A stretch of DNA of 64,000 bases, from contig NZ_QWGR01000010.1 of NCBI RefSeq assembly GCF_003576475.1, forward strand, positions 99,688 to 163,687. Reading direction: 5' to 3'. The notes beneath the pieces were generated by a model that saw only the letters and a list, made by a program, of their open reading frames with translations, searched no databases and was not told the origin of the DNA. The translations under genes and the position numbers were made by a program. This document shows, in pieces, positions 36,833-45,694 of this stretch (its first letter is position 1; each line of letters begins with the position of its first letter). Source of the stretch: Maribellus luteus (GTDB lineage Bacteria; Bacteroidota; Bacteroidia; Bacteroidales; Prolixibacteraceae).

Positions 36833-37609
36833 ATGGAACGAAAAATAGAGGCTTTTAAAGAATTACTTGCGATAATGGATGAGCTCCGCGAAAAATGTCC
36901 GTGGGACAAGGAACAAACGCTGGAGTCGCTGCGGAAATTAACGATTGAAGAGACTTATGAGTTGGGAGATGCCATTCTGAAGAACGATCTTCAGGAAATC
37001 AAAAAGGAATTGGGCGATTTGATGTTGCACATTGTTTTTTATGCGAAGATAGGGGCAGAGAAAGGCGCTTTCGACATGGGCGATGTGTTGGAAGGAATCA
37101 ATAAAAAGCTGGTTTACCGGCATCCGCATGTTTTTGGTGATACCGATGTGGATGGTTCGGCGCGGACAGTGGTAGAAAACTGGGAGGCACTCAAACTAAA
37201 AGAAAAAGGCGGCAACAAACGTGTGTTGGAAGGTGTGCCAACAGCCATGCCGGCGCTGGTTAAAGCCAACCGTATTCAGGAAAAAGCCAGTGGCGTAGGT
37301 TTCGATTGGGAATACCGCGAACAGGTGTGGGAGAAAGTGAGGGAAGAAGTGAACGAGCTGAGCCACGAAATTGATAAAGTGGACGAAGACAAGATGGAAG
37401 CCGAATTTGGCGACCTGTTTTTTGCCATGGTGAATGCGGCCCGTTTGTACGGGATCGATCCGGAGGCCGCGCTCGAACGCACCAACCTGAAATTCATTAA
37501 ACGCTTTAATTACCTCGAAAGCCAAACACTTTTAAAAGGTAAAAATCTGCATGACATGAGCCTGGCCGAAATGGACGAGATTTGGGAAGAGGCGAAGAAA
37601 GAGGAGTAG
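36833..37609 (+). CDS. mazG: Nucleoside triphosphate pyrophosphohydrolase
   Basis: A 258-aa MazG, which hydrolyses NTPs to NMP and PPi and removes aberrant nucleotides. It has two tandem MazG domains. The first holds CPWDKEQT, the metal motif IEETYELGDAI and KKELGDLMLH. The second has EEVNELSHEI and EAEFGDLFFAMVNAARL. The ATG at 36833 begins the conserved N-terminus (MERKIEAFKELL); an in-frame TTG at 36791 is rejected. A well-formed promoter lies upstream. Confidence 0.95.
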   Translation: MERKIEAFKELLAIMDELREKCPWDKEQTLESLRKLTIEETYELGDAILKNDLQEIKKELGDLMLHIVFYAKIGAEKGAFDMGDVLEGINKKLVYRHPHVFGDTDVDGSARTVVENWEALKLKEKGGNKRVLEGVPTAMPALVKANRIQEKASGVGFDWEYREQVWEKVREEVNELSHEIDKVDEDKMEAEFGDLFFAMVNAARLYGIDPEAALERTNLKFIKRFNYLESQTLLKGKNLHDMSLAEMDEIWEEAKKEE

Positions 37610-37816
37610 GTTTTAGTTAGAGGTCTTCAGTCGTAGTGGGCAGTTTTTAGATTTGATGTTCGCATAGTCTAAATTATTGTTGGGGAAAATGGGGTTGTTT
37701 GTCTGCTCCAAAAGGCAGTTCACAGAAGCAATGCCGGTACTTGTCTTAAAACGTTGCCGGGAGTTGTAAAAAAAAGTACCTTTCGTGGTCTTGCTAAATT
37801 TACCCAACTAACGGTC

Positions 37817-39340
37817 ATGAAGAAAAGTAAATACATCCTGCTGGCGTTTATCGTGCTTAAGTTTGTAATACAGTATTTTGCCATTAACCCGGCTTACGAA
37901 TTACACCGCGACGAATTCCTGCACATCGATCTGGGCAAACACCTTGCCTGGGGTTACACCTCGGTTCCGCCGCTTACGGGGCTGCTTTCTTCGTTTATTT
38001 TGCTACTCGGAAACAGTGTTTTCTTGGTAAAGTTTTTCCCGGCGTTGTTTGGCGCTCTTGTAATTTGGGTGGTGTGGAAAATAGTGGAAGAGCTCAATGG
38101 CGGACTGTTTGCACAAATACTGGCGGCAACAAGCGTTTTGTTTTCGGTCTTTGTTCGCATAAACATTTTGTACCAGCCTAATTCTCTTGACTTTTTGTGC
38201 TGGACACTGCTCTTTTTTACTCTCCTGAAATACATTAAAACCCAGCAGAACCGCTGGCTGTACTATACGGCTGTGGTTTTAGCACTTGGGCTGCTAAACA
38301 AATACAACATTGGTTTTTTGTTGCTTGGTCTTGTTCCGGCCATTTTACTTACGCGGCAGCGCGCGGTTTTAAAAAACAAACACTTATGGCTGGCCGCTTT
38401 GCTGGCAGTGCTGCTGGTATTACCCAATATAATCTGGCAAATCAGTAATGCCTTGCCTTTGGTAACGCATATGCAAACACTGGCAAGTACCCAACTGGTA
38501 AATGTTAACCGGGCTGACTTTCTGATAGACCAGCTTATCTTTTTCCCCGGATCTTTGTTGGTAATCCTGCTGGCTTTTGTTTCGTTTTATACGTACCAGC
38601 CACACAAAAATTACCGGGTGTTTTTCTACGCTTTTGTATTTACCATGGTCATTTTTACCTATCTGAGAGCCAAAAATTATTACAGCATCGGACTGTATCC
38701 GGCTTTTATCGCCTTTGGTGCGGTTTATCTCGAAAAATTGCTTTCTCGTGGGTGGCTGCAGTATCTTCGGATTCCTGTAATTTTGGTTCCGGTGCTGGTT
38801 TTTATGCCTGTTGCACCCATAATGCTACCCGTTTATTCGCCCGGGCAAATACTTGAAAAACAGGAATTGTTTAATAAATACGGCGCCAATCGCTGGGAAG
38901 ACGGCCAACTGCACGACCTTCCGCAGGACTATGCCGACATGCAGGGCTGGAGAGAGCTGGCGCATTTGGTGGATTCGGCTTTTACTTTGGTGGACGACAA
39001 GCCACATACCATCATTCATTGCGATAACTACGGACAGGCCGGGGCAATCAATTACTACTCTGCACAAAAATACACCGAAGCACTTTCGATGAACGCCGAT
39101 TATATTTTCTGGTATCCGCTGGACGAGGTTAAAATTGAAAATGTGATTCTGGTGCAGACCAGCGACGACGACGATCCGGAACGAACCCGCGAACAGGCGT
39201 TTTTTGAGGAAATCAGTTTGATCGGAAAAATTCGAAATCCCTATGCACGGGAGCGTGGAACCAGTGTCTATCTTTTGCAAGGAGCAAAAGTTTCGATCAA
39301 CGATATTCTTCGCGAGGAGATCGAAAGCAGAAAACACTGA
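37817..39340 (+). CDS. GT-C fold membrane glycosyltransferase (ArnT/PMT-like)
   Basis: A 507-aa polytopic membrane protein of the dolichyl-phosphate-mannose/ArnT type, which moves a sugar from a polyprenyl phosphate to a periplasmic acceptor. About nine to eleven hydrophobic segments are spread over residues 1-345. The first periplasmic loop carries the acidic motif ELHRDEFLHIDLG, typical of the GT39/GT83 catalytic aspartate. A soluble C-terminal domain (about 350-507) follows. The ATG at 37817 was chosen as the start of the first helix; a TTG at 37754 is rejected. The donor and acceptor are unknown. Confidence 0.85.
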   Translation: MKKSKYILLAFIVLKFVIQYFAINPAYELHRDEFLHIDLGKHLAWGYTSVPPLTGLLSSFILLLGNSVFLVKFFPALFGALVIWVVWKIVEELNGGLFAQILAATSVLFSVFVRINILYQPNSLDFLCWTLLFFTLLKYIKTQQNRWLYYTAVVLALGLLNKYNIGFLLLGLVPAILLTRQRAVLKNKHLWLAALLAVLLVLPNIIWQISNALPLVTHMQTLASTQLVNVNRADFLIDQLIFFPGSLLVILLAFVSFYTYQPHKNYRVFFYAFVFTMVIFTYLRAKNYYSIGLYPAFIAFGAVYLEKLLSRGWLQYLRIPVILVPVLVFMPVAPIMLPVYSPGQILEKQELFNKYGANRWEDGQLHDLPQDYADMQGWRELAHLVDSAFTLVDDKPHTIIHCDNYGQAGAINYYSAQKYTEALSMNADYIFWYPLDEVKIENVILVQTSDDDDPERTREQAFFEEISLIGKIRNPYARERGTSVYLLQGAKVSINDILREEIESRKH

Positions 39341-39467
39341 GTGGTTGATTTACATCTAGTGGGAGGAGATGTAATTGGTGATTCTTGCCGATTCAAAACC
39401 AAAATGCACCTGAATTGTTTTAAAACTTGGATACTAAAGGAATTCTAACATTTTAAACCGATGAAGT

Positions 39468-39893
39468 ATGGAACCCAACGAAAAAGTTACGGTAGAAGTC
39501 CTGGTGAATGCACCTCTCGAAAAGGCATGGAAGGTTTGGACAGAGCCCGAGTTTATTACAAAATGGAATTTTGCATCCGACGACTGGAAATGTCCGACGG
39601 CGAAAAATGATCTTCAGACCGGTGGGCGTTTCTCGTATCTCATGAAAGCAAGTGACGACAGTGTAGGCTTTGATTTCTCGGGTGAGTACACCCGTGTTGA
39701 GCAACTGAAAGTTATTGAATACCGGATTGATGACGGTCGCATGGTCAATATCGTTTTTACTGAAGAAAGCGATAAAACCAGGGTGACCGAAACTTTTGAA
39801 GCCGAAAACATGCACCCTGTAGTGTTGCAAAGAAACGGCTGGCAGGCCATTCTGAATAACTTCAAAAAGCTGGCTGAAGAAGAGGCAAAGTAA
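39468..39893 (+). CDS. SRPBCC / AHSA1-family protein
   Basis: A 141-aa START-like (SRPBCC) protein related to the AHSA1/CalC group, which has a hydrophobic ligand pocket. Characteristic text is NAPLEKAWKVWTEPEFITKW near the N-terminus and the C-terminal helix NGWQAILNNFKKL. No active-site residues are known for this group; the role is unassigned. Confidence 0.85.
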   Translation: MEPNEKVTVEVLVNAPLEKAWKVWTEPEFITKWNFASDDWKCPTAKNDLQTGGRFSYLMKASDDSVGFDFSGEYTRVEQLKVIEYRIDDGRMVNIVFTEESDKTRVTETFEAENMHPVVLQRNGWQAILNNFKKLAEEEAK

Positions 39894-40284
39894 GTTTTAA
39901 GCTTGAAGTTGGAAGCTGTGGATATTTCTCGTTGAACTTAGAAATTCACGTTCACTGAAAGTGTTTAGAGAGGCACTCATTTTGCTTCTAATTATAGCTG
40001 ATTTCTGCAAAAGCTTTTTATTTCACGCTGATTGCGCTGATTACCGCAAATTTTATTTCACCCAAATGGGGAAAATTATTTTCTGCGTAAATCTGCCTTG
40101 TCTGTGGGCAATTAAGTTCCGCAAGCGGAATGAAAATATCTGTCAAATCAATGTGAGAATAAATAGCCATCGTTTTTTAACTCTTAAATCACGTCATTCG
40201 GGCTTATTTAAAACCATGTCCTTTGGCGGGGTTGTTTCCTTTGTCAAAAGCAATTTTGTTACTGATTTTCAATAAAATTTGGAT
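39894..40284 (+). other. Intergenic region with repeat-like, probably non-coding text
   Basis: About 390 bases holding text such as CGCTGATTGCGCTGATTACCGC and TCTGCGTAAATCTGCC, which resembles decayed intergenic repeat elements common in Bacteroidota. A 104-codon frame exists at 39961-40275, but its product is Phe/Lys/Arg-rich and without domain character. I do not call it a gene. Confidence 0.45.
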
Positions 40285-40305
40285 ACTTACTTATTAGTAA
40301 GTATT
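40285..40305. promoter_or_regulatory. TetR operator 1 within the tetR promoter
   Basis: ACTTACT-N4-AGTAAGTAT palindrome (arms extend to ATACTTACT / AGTAAGTAT at 40283-40304). It lies between TTTG at 40278-40281 and TATTTTTG at 40302-40309, so a bound repressor would block the promoter. The same 21 bases recur at 40911-40931 with one change. Confidence 0.8.
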
Positions 40306-40333
40306 TTTGGTTCCGTAATTCAAAAAAATAGCG

Positions 40334-40894
40334 ATGTCAGTTACCAGGGAAAGAATTATTGAATTGGGTGAAAATTTGATTCTGACCAAAGGATACAATG
40401 CTTTTAGCTACCAGGATATTTCTACTGAACTTGGGATCAAAAATGCGGCGGTTCATTACTATTTTCCTACAAAAGCCAATCTCGGAACCAGTATTGTTAA
40501 GACAAATATTCTGCGTTTCGAAGAGATGATCGATAACATGCACAGCCGCGGATTTGACGAATGGAAACAGCTGGATGCCTTTATTAAAATCTACATAAAA
40601 AGCAATAGAGAACAGAAACTCTGCATTTTCGGATCACTCGGTCCCGACTTTGATACACTGAATGAGAACACTCAGAACGAACTGGTAAAAATGACCGAGT
40701 TGATTGTAAACTGGCTGACTGAAATACTTACTTCAGGAAAGGAAAAAGGCTTTTTTGTGTTTAATGAAGATGCGCACAACAAAGCGGCGATGATCTTTTC
40801 CAGTTTGGTGGCCAGCCTGCAACTTTCAAGAATCGTAAAAAATTTCGATTACAAAAGTTTTTGCCAGGCCATTCAGGAGGGCCTAAAGTCCTAA
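40334..40894 (+). CDS. TetR-family transcriptional regulator
   Basis: A 186-aa TetR-type repressor. The N-terminal helix-turn-helix spans about residues 5-50: LGENLILTKGYNAFSYQDIS, then LGIKNAAVHYYFPTKANL. The C-terminal part is the ligand-binding, dimer-forming domain. The protein is probably autoregulated: a palindromic operator lies inside its own promoter and a near-identical one lies between this gene and the fabF gene. The inducer is unknown; a fatty-acyl or related lipid signal is a reasonable inference from the target gene. Confidence 0.9.
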   Translation: MSVTRERIIELGENLILTKGYNAFSYQDISTELGIKNAAVHYYFPTKANLGTSIVKTNILRFEEMIDNMHSRGFDEWKQLDAFIKIYIKSNREQKLCIFGSLGPDFDTLNENTQNELVKMTELIVNWLTEILTSGKEKGFFVFNEDAHNKAAMIFSSLVASLQLSRIVKNFDYKSFCQAIQEGLKS

Positions 40895-40910
40895 AAAATT
40901 TGTCCAATCA

Positions 40911-40931
40911 ACTTACTTACTAGTAAGTATT
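40911..40931. promoter_or_regulatory. TetR operator 2 upstream of fabF-like gene
   Basis: ACTTACTTACTAGTAAGTAT plus T, identical to operator 1 at 20 of 21 positions. It lies 17 bases after the tetR stop and 33 bases before the fabF ATG. Confidence 0.8.
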
Positions 40932-40963
40932 GCAAAACAATTCACTTTCAAAAATTGATAAAA

Positions 40964-42208
40964 ATGAAACGAGCAGTAATAACAGGATTGGGGGCCATTA
41001 CTCCATTGGGAAACAATGTCAACGATTTTTGGCAGAGTTTGATAAACGGGAAAAGTGGTGCAACTCCGATCACCCGGTTTGATACAACAAATCATAAAAC
41101 AAAATTTGCGTGCGAGGTGAAAGGTTTTGATCCTTCGGCGATGTTCGAAAAATCGGAAGTTCGCAAGATGGATTTATACACGCTGTACGCATTGGCAGCC
41201 GCCGATGAAGGCATTAAGGATTCGGGCTTAGACCTGGATGCATGCGACCGGAATAAAATAGGTGTAATTCTGGCGACCGGAATTGGCGGTATGCAGACCT
41301 TTGAAGACGAGATTCTGAAGTTTGGAGAAAACACGCAGCAACCAAGATTCAGCCCGTTTTTTATTACCAAAATGATTTCAAACATTGCCACTGGGCAGAT
41401 CTCTATCCGCTATGGTTTGCACGGTGTAAGTTACTCTTTAACTTCGGCTTGTGCCTCTTCGAATAATGCGATTGCCAATGCGCTGGACCTGATTCGACTG
41501 GGGCGTGCCAATGTGGTTATCGCCGGCGGTTCGGAGGCTTCAATCACACAGGCTTGCGTTGGTGGTTTTAATTCAATGAAGGCAATGTCGACCTTGAACG
41601 AAAGCCCGGAAACTGCCTCGCGGCCGTTTGATAAGTCACGCGATGGCTTTGTGGCAGGCGAAGGTGCCGGGATTTTAGTGATTGAAGAGCTGGAGCATGC
41701 CCTGAAAAGAGGAGCCCGAATTTATTGCGAACTGGCTGGTTACGGAGCCGCTTCGGATGCTTATCACGTGGCAGCCACTCACCCTGAAGGATTGGGAGCG
41801 GTGCTGGCAATGGAAGGTGCGTTGGAAGATGCCAACCTGAAACCGGAGGATGTAAATTATATAAATGCTCATGCTACGTCAACACCGGTAGGCGATATCA
41901 GCGAGTGCCTGGCCATTGAGAAGGTTTTCCGGAATAGTTTGGACAAGCTCCACATAAGTGCCACCAAATCCATGACCGGGCATTTACTCGGAGCAGCCGG
42001 TGCCATTGAGGCGATTGCGTGTGTAAAAGCTGTTGAGCAGGGGGTTATTCCACCCACGATCAACCTTGGGGAGCTGGATTCGCAAATCAACCCTGAGTTA
42101 AATCTTACTCCGCACAAAGCACATAAAAAAGAGGTGACAGTGGCGCTTAGCAATACCTTTGGTTTTGGCGGACATACGTCAACCAGCGTATTCCGAAAAT
42201 ACAATTAA
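40964..42208 (+). CDS. 3-oxoacyl-ACP synthase II (KAS II, FabF-type)
   Basis: A 414-aa beta-ketoacyl-ACP synthase that elongates acyl chains with malonyl-ACP. The catalytic Cys-His-His triad is intact: SACASSNNAIANAL with the nucleophile cysteine, NAHATSTPVGD with the first histidine, and KSMTGHLLGAAGA with the lysine and second histidine. It is a second-copy candidate: no acpP, fabD or fabG is adjacent, unlike a housekeeping fab cluster. The TetR operator before it suggests conditional expression. An in-frame TTG at 40955 was rejected for the ATG at 40964. Could instead serve a special lipid or polyene. Confidence 0.93.
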   Translation: MKRAVITGLGAITPLGNNVNDFWQSLINGKSGATPITRFDTTNHKTKFACEVKGFDPSAMFEKSEVRKMDLYTLYALAAADEGIKDSGLDLDACDRNKIGVILATGIGGMQTFEDEILKFGENTQQPRFSPFFITKMISNIATGQISIRYGLHGVSYSLTSACASSNNAIANALDLIRLGRANVVIAGGSEASITQACVGGFNSMKAMSTLNESPETASRPFDKSRDGFVAGEGAGILVIEELEHALKRGARIYCELAGYGAASDAYHVAATHPEGLGAVLAMEGALEDANLKPEDVNYINAHATSTPVGDISECLAIEKVFRNSLDKLHISATKSMTGHLLGAAGAIEAIACVKAVEQGVIPPTINLGELDSQINPELNLTPHKAHKKEVTVALSNTFGFGGHTSTSVFRKYN

Positions 42209-42230
42209 CACAGCATTTGTGTACTTTCTG

Positions 42231-42280
42231 CCGGTGCAGTTGTCCGAGTCGTCGATTCGAATGGTTGCACCGGTATTTTT
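42231..42280 (+). terminator. Terminator of fabF-like gene
   Basis: CCGGTGCA / TGCACCGG stem with a 27-base loop, followed by a T-rich tail, 23 bases after the fabF stop. Confidence 0.6.
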
Positions 42281-42299
42281 GTATTCGTGTATGTTGGAA

Positions 42300-42743
42300 T
42301 TAACGGATGCTACTTTTGTTTTTCTTCTCAAAAATATAGTTTCTGGCGATCAGTTTTAACCTGCCTTTGTTTTCAATGGCCTGCATGGCCAGCAGGGTGT
42401 GTCTTCCGATGGTAATTACCACATCACTTTCCATGCTAAAAGAAATGGTGTCGTTTCCAACCGTTTTTTCAACTTTCCAGCGCCATTTTCCCTTTGTTTC
42501 TTTCTCCATCCTTTTTCCGAAGAAGACAGTTACGGTAGAATCACTATTAAGTTGAATTTTCGAAACAATTTTATCCTCATTTTTTTCTTCTGCCAGCTTC
42601 TCGTACGATTGTGAAGCCACTGTCCAGGTGCCCAGTACATCGGTTCTTGTTAGCTCAGCGTCATTTGAATTGGTGGTGGAAGAACAGGAGTTCAGAAGTA
42701 CGGCGAATAAAAGGAGGAGGCTAAATTTAATTTTTTTGATCAT
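42300..42743 (-). CDS. Lipocalin-like small lipoprotein
   Basis: A 147-aa lipoprotein with signal peptide and lipobox (LLNSCSS). The mature protein has the lipocalin_4/5-like start VLGTWTVASQSYEK and a set of beta strands with KGKWRWKVEK, so a small beta-barrel is likely. Function unknown. Convergent with the fabF-like gene. Confidence 0.65.
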   Translation of the reverse strand: MIKKIKFSLLLLFAVLLNSCSSTTNSNDAELTRTDVLGTWTVASQSYEKLAEEKNEDKIVSKIQLNSDSTVTVFFGKRMEKETKGKWRWKVEKTVGNDTISFSMESDVVITIGRHTLLAMQAIENKGRLKLIARNYIFEKKNKSSIR

Positions 42744-42828
42744 GTGATTATTGGTTTATTGAAAAACTATGGCAATTGTATTTTGGAAGCAAAATTTCTG
42801 ATGCCCGGGGTGTTTTTGCAGGTATAAA

Positions 42829-44004
42829 TTACTCTTTGATAAAATTGACTAAAACCGATCCGGGGGTAAATAACTCCCTTGGGTCGAGCGATACAAACAT
42901 CATTTTTTCATAAGGACTTTTTTCGCCGCATTCGAAAAACAGCGCTATGCGGTCGTTATTTAAGCGGGTCAGGCAGGAATAGGCTGACGGGCCTTCGTAA
43001 ATCAGTTTTGAATTACTCCAGGTTGAGCAGTCGTCAAAGCTGGTTTTAATGGTCATATTGGTTCGGCTAAACGGAACGGCCGGATTGGAAAAAAGGTACA
43101 TATTCTTTCCCTCGTAGTCGCCGTAATGAATAATACTGGCCTGGCAAACCGGTTCCACGAGTTGTGCCGCGTGTTGAATGTCACTCCAGGTCTCACCTCC
43201 GTCGGTGCTCAGCGAAAAAGCACGGCAGGCTTTGTTGTTGTACGAGCGCATGTTCATCATCAGCGTTCCGTCGCTTAATTCCACTACCTGACTTTCGTTT
43301 ACCTGCGGTTCAATCATCTCGCTCATTCGCCAGGAAGTTCCGCCATCGTCGCTTAAAAGCACATGGCAACCATAGCCAAATCCATCCGTTTTTTCAAAAT
43401 CAGGAGCATCATAGCTGTTGTTGCAGGGAATAACCAGGCGTCCTTTAAATGCTGCGGATGTTAGCTGAATGCCCACACCCGGCCCGGTAGCATACCAGCC
43501 CCAACTTGTGTCTTTACAGCTTTCCAGCATGTTTTGTGGTTCCGACCAGGTCAAGCCGTCATCGTCGGAATAGGTCATGTAAGGAACGCGCGTGTCCTGG
43601 CTTTTTTTCCGGATGATATCCGATTCGTGATCGCTTCCCAGGTTCCAGGTCATAAACAGGATAATTCGGCCGGTATTCTGATCAATCACCGGACAGGGAT
43701 TGCCGCAGGTGTTGTTCCCATCGTCCCACACAACGGTTTGGCTTTCCCATGTTTTTCCATGGTCGGTTGAGCGTTTTAACAGAATGTCGATATTGCCGGT
43801 GTCGCCGCCTTCACGGCCTTCAGCAAAAGCCAGCAGCGTATTGTTGGAGGTAACGATAAGCGAAGGAATGCGAAAATTATTGTAGGAAGTGTCTGACTGG
43901 CTCCAAAGTTCTTTCACAATGATGGCTTTTTCATCGCGCTCTGGGTTTAATTTACACGAAGTAGCGAATACAAGCAGAAAGGCGATGACGGTGAAAGTTT
44001 TCAT
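42829..44004 (-). CDS. Exo-alpha-sialidase, lipoprotein
   Basis: A 391-aa GH33-type sialidase that would release terminal sialic acids from host glycans. Lipobox cysteine C17 (FATSC) points to outer-membrane anchoring. The FRIP arginine motif is at residues 44-47 (NNFRIPSLI). Four Asp-box motifs are seen: STDHGKTW, SDDDGLTW, SDDGGTSW and STDGGETW. The general acid aspartate is likely in GREGGDTGNIDILL. No nan catabolic genes are adjacent. The promoter region 44005-44250 shows no clear element. Confidence 0.88.
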   Translation of the reverse strand: MKTFTVIAFLLVFATSCKLNPERDEKAIIVKELWSQSDTSYNNFRIPSLIVTSNNTLLAFAEGREGGDTGNIDILLKRSTDHGKTWESQTVVWDDGNNTCGNPCPVIDQNTGRIILFMTWNLGSDHESDIIRKKSQDTRVPYMTYSDDDGLTWSEPQNMLESCKDTSWGWYATGPGVGIQLTSAAFKGRLVIPCNNSYDAPDFEKTDGFGYGCHVLLSDDGGTSWRMSEMIEPQVNESQVVELSDGTLMMNMRSYNNKACRAFSLSTDGGETWSDIQHAAQLVEPVCQASIIHYGDYEGKNMYLFSNPAVPFSRTNMTIKTSFDDCSTWSNSKLIYEGPSAYSCLTRLNNDRIALFFECGEKSPYEKMMFVSLDPRELFTPGSVLVNFIKE

Positions 44005-44250
44005 TTGTTTGAGAGGAGTTGTTGGGTTAATTGATTATCAGTAATAATCATACGATTATCTTTTCTGAATTCAGCGTTTATGTTGGGTAATGCCATTAGA
44101 GTTTTATTGATTAGCAAGCGTTTAAAAGTACATATAAATCAAAATGATCCAAAGAAGAAAAATGTATTTAACATATTTTAATCGTTTAAATAAGAATGGA
44201 GTTTCGTGAGAAAAACAGAAGAAGCATAAATCTAAATTTAGTTTGAAGGC

Positions 44251-45075
44251 CTAGTTGGCGGCTTTCTTTTGCAGAAAAATATTGAGTTCATTGTGAAGGT
44301 CGAGCGAAAAGGAACGAACGAAGCGTTTGTTTTCCAAGCCGAGTATCCATTCAATGCCGCTTGCTTCGCTAACGAGAAATAATTCCTCTACGTGAAAAAG
44401 CAGATCTTTTTCCAGCTCCGGTACTTCCATTACTTTTAAGCCCATCTGGTGCCCCAGTTTCAGCACAATTTCGCGGATCACCGGGTTACAGCATCCCGCT
44501 TCTGTTGAAGGGGTGATCAGCACACGGTCTTTCACCATAAAAAGAGTGGCTGCAATTCCTTCGCAAACGTAATTTTTATCGTTCAGAAGTATGGAATTCC
44601 GGTATTCGTTCCGAAGGGTGCCCCGAGCGGTTTCCCAGAGTAAGCGGCTGTAAAAAGGGTAGGAGCCCAGCAAACTAAGCGGCTTCCGGTTTTGGCTGAT
44701 GTTGATCAGCATTCCCTGTTCCGAAATCGGGAAATCAAAAATTTCGCGGGCTTCGGAAGTGATCAGGTAGTTCACCGTTTGCCCTGATACGTAAAGCCGG
44801 ATATGGATGATCCCGGAACGATAAAACCGGTTTTTATTGAGCATGCGTTTGCAGAGGCGAAAAAGCTCGCGTTGGTTTCGAAACAGTGGGGGAAGCGAAG
44901 CTCCGAGTACCTGCGCTTGTTGGTGCAGACTTTCCACGTTTTCATTCAGCAAAGGAATGCCACCGTAACCAAACCACACCTTTTGCGACAGAATCACCGG
45001 ATCGTCCAGCAGCCAGCGGTTCATGCTGACTTCCTCCAACGAACAAACTTCTCCGTTGACGATCAGCGTTTTCAT
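44251..45075 (-). CDS. Class IV aminotransferase-fold protein lacking the PLP lysine
   Basis: A 274-aa protein of the BCAT/PabC (fold type IV) superfamily. Conserved features include FGYGGIPLLNENVESLHQQ, the pre-substrate RLYVSG strand, and NYVCEGIAATLFMV with E172, which corresponds to the E in IlvE and PabC. The lysine that forms the Schiff base with PLP should be 33-34 residues before that Glu, at about residue 139. That region reads LLGSYPFYSRLLWE and has no lysine; the nearest is K131. The protein may be a non-catalytic homologue. It is the last gene of a four-gene operon, 2 bases after the rhomboid gene. Confidence 0.78.
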   Translation of the reverse strand: MKTLIVNGEVCSLEEVSMNRWLLDDPVILSQKVWFGYGGIPLLNENVESLHQQAQVLGASLPPLFRNQRELFRLCKRMLNKNRFYRSGIIHIRLYVSGQTVNYLITSEAREIFDFPISEQGMLINISQNRKPLSLLGSYPFYSRLLWETARGTLRNEYRNSILLNDKNYVCEGIAATLFMVKDRVLITPSTEAGCCNPVIREIVLKLGHQMGLKVMEVPELEKDLLFHVEELFLVSEASGIEWILGLENKRFVRSFSLDLHNELNIFLQKKAAN

Positions 45076-45077
45076 GC

Positions 45078-45692
45078 TTAAAAGAATACAAAAAGGTGGT
45101 CAATAAAGCGGTCGAAAAGTTCGGGCCTTAACAAAATCGGGAATACAAAGCCAAACACTGCTCCCAGAAAGTGTGCGTCGTGCGCCACGTTGTCGCTCTG
45201 TTTCTGGCTCATCCGGTACGAATAAAAAAGATAGCCGGCTGCAAACAGAATTCCCGGAATTGGGAGAATGGCAAACAGGTACAACGGTTCCCAAGGATCA
45301 AAAAAGATGGTGGCAAAAAGTACCGCCGAAACGGCTCCCGAAGCACCCACCGCATTGTAGTAGTAGTTGTTCTTGTGTTTGATCAGACTCCATAGGTTGG
45401 AGGCCAGAATACCGCCAAAATACAGCAACAGGTAAAACGCGGTTCCTTTGTTGCCGAAATAAAAGTTAAAATAGGCTTCAATGTTGCGCCCGAAAAAGAA
45501 CAGAACCAGCATGTTTACGCCCAGGTGTGCCCAGTTGGCGTGAATAAACGCATGCGAAATCAGCCGATAATATTCCTTACGGTGAATAATTTGTGCGGCA
45601 TTGAATTGCAGCTTCGACGCCATTTCGGGGTTGCGAAATGCCAGGTACGAAATAAGTACCGTAACCCCTATTATAAACCAGGTCATCATCAT
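45078..45692 (-). CDS. Rhomboid-family intramembrane serine protease
   Basis: A 204-aa integral membrane protease with six transmembrane helices, the minimal bacterial form. The catalytic serine S118 lies in the GASG motif (NAVGASGAVSAV) and the catalytic histidine is H174 (AHDAHFLGAVFG). The conserved HxxxN-like loop reads HANWAHLGVNMLVL. It lies in a tight operon between holA and the aminotransferase-like gene (2-base gaps on each side). Substrates are unknown. Confidence 0.9.
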   Translation of the reverse strand: MMMTWFIIGVTVLISYLAFRNPEMASKLQFNAAQIIHRKEYYRLISHAFIHANWAHLGVNMLVLFFFGRNIEAYFNFYFGNKGTAFYLLLYFGGILASNLWSLIKHKNNYYYNAVGASGAVSAVLFATIFFDPWEPLYLFAILPIPGILFAAGYLFYSYRMSQKQSDNVAHDAHFLGAVFGFVFPILLRPELFDRFIDHLFVFF

Positions 45693-45694
45693 AA

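Noticed and set aside
39961..40275. 104-codon plus-strand frame
   Set aside because: Text is made of repeat-like intergenic sequence and yields a product without domain or codon-use support.
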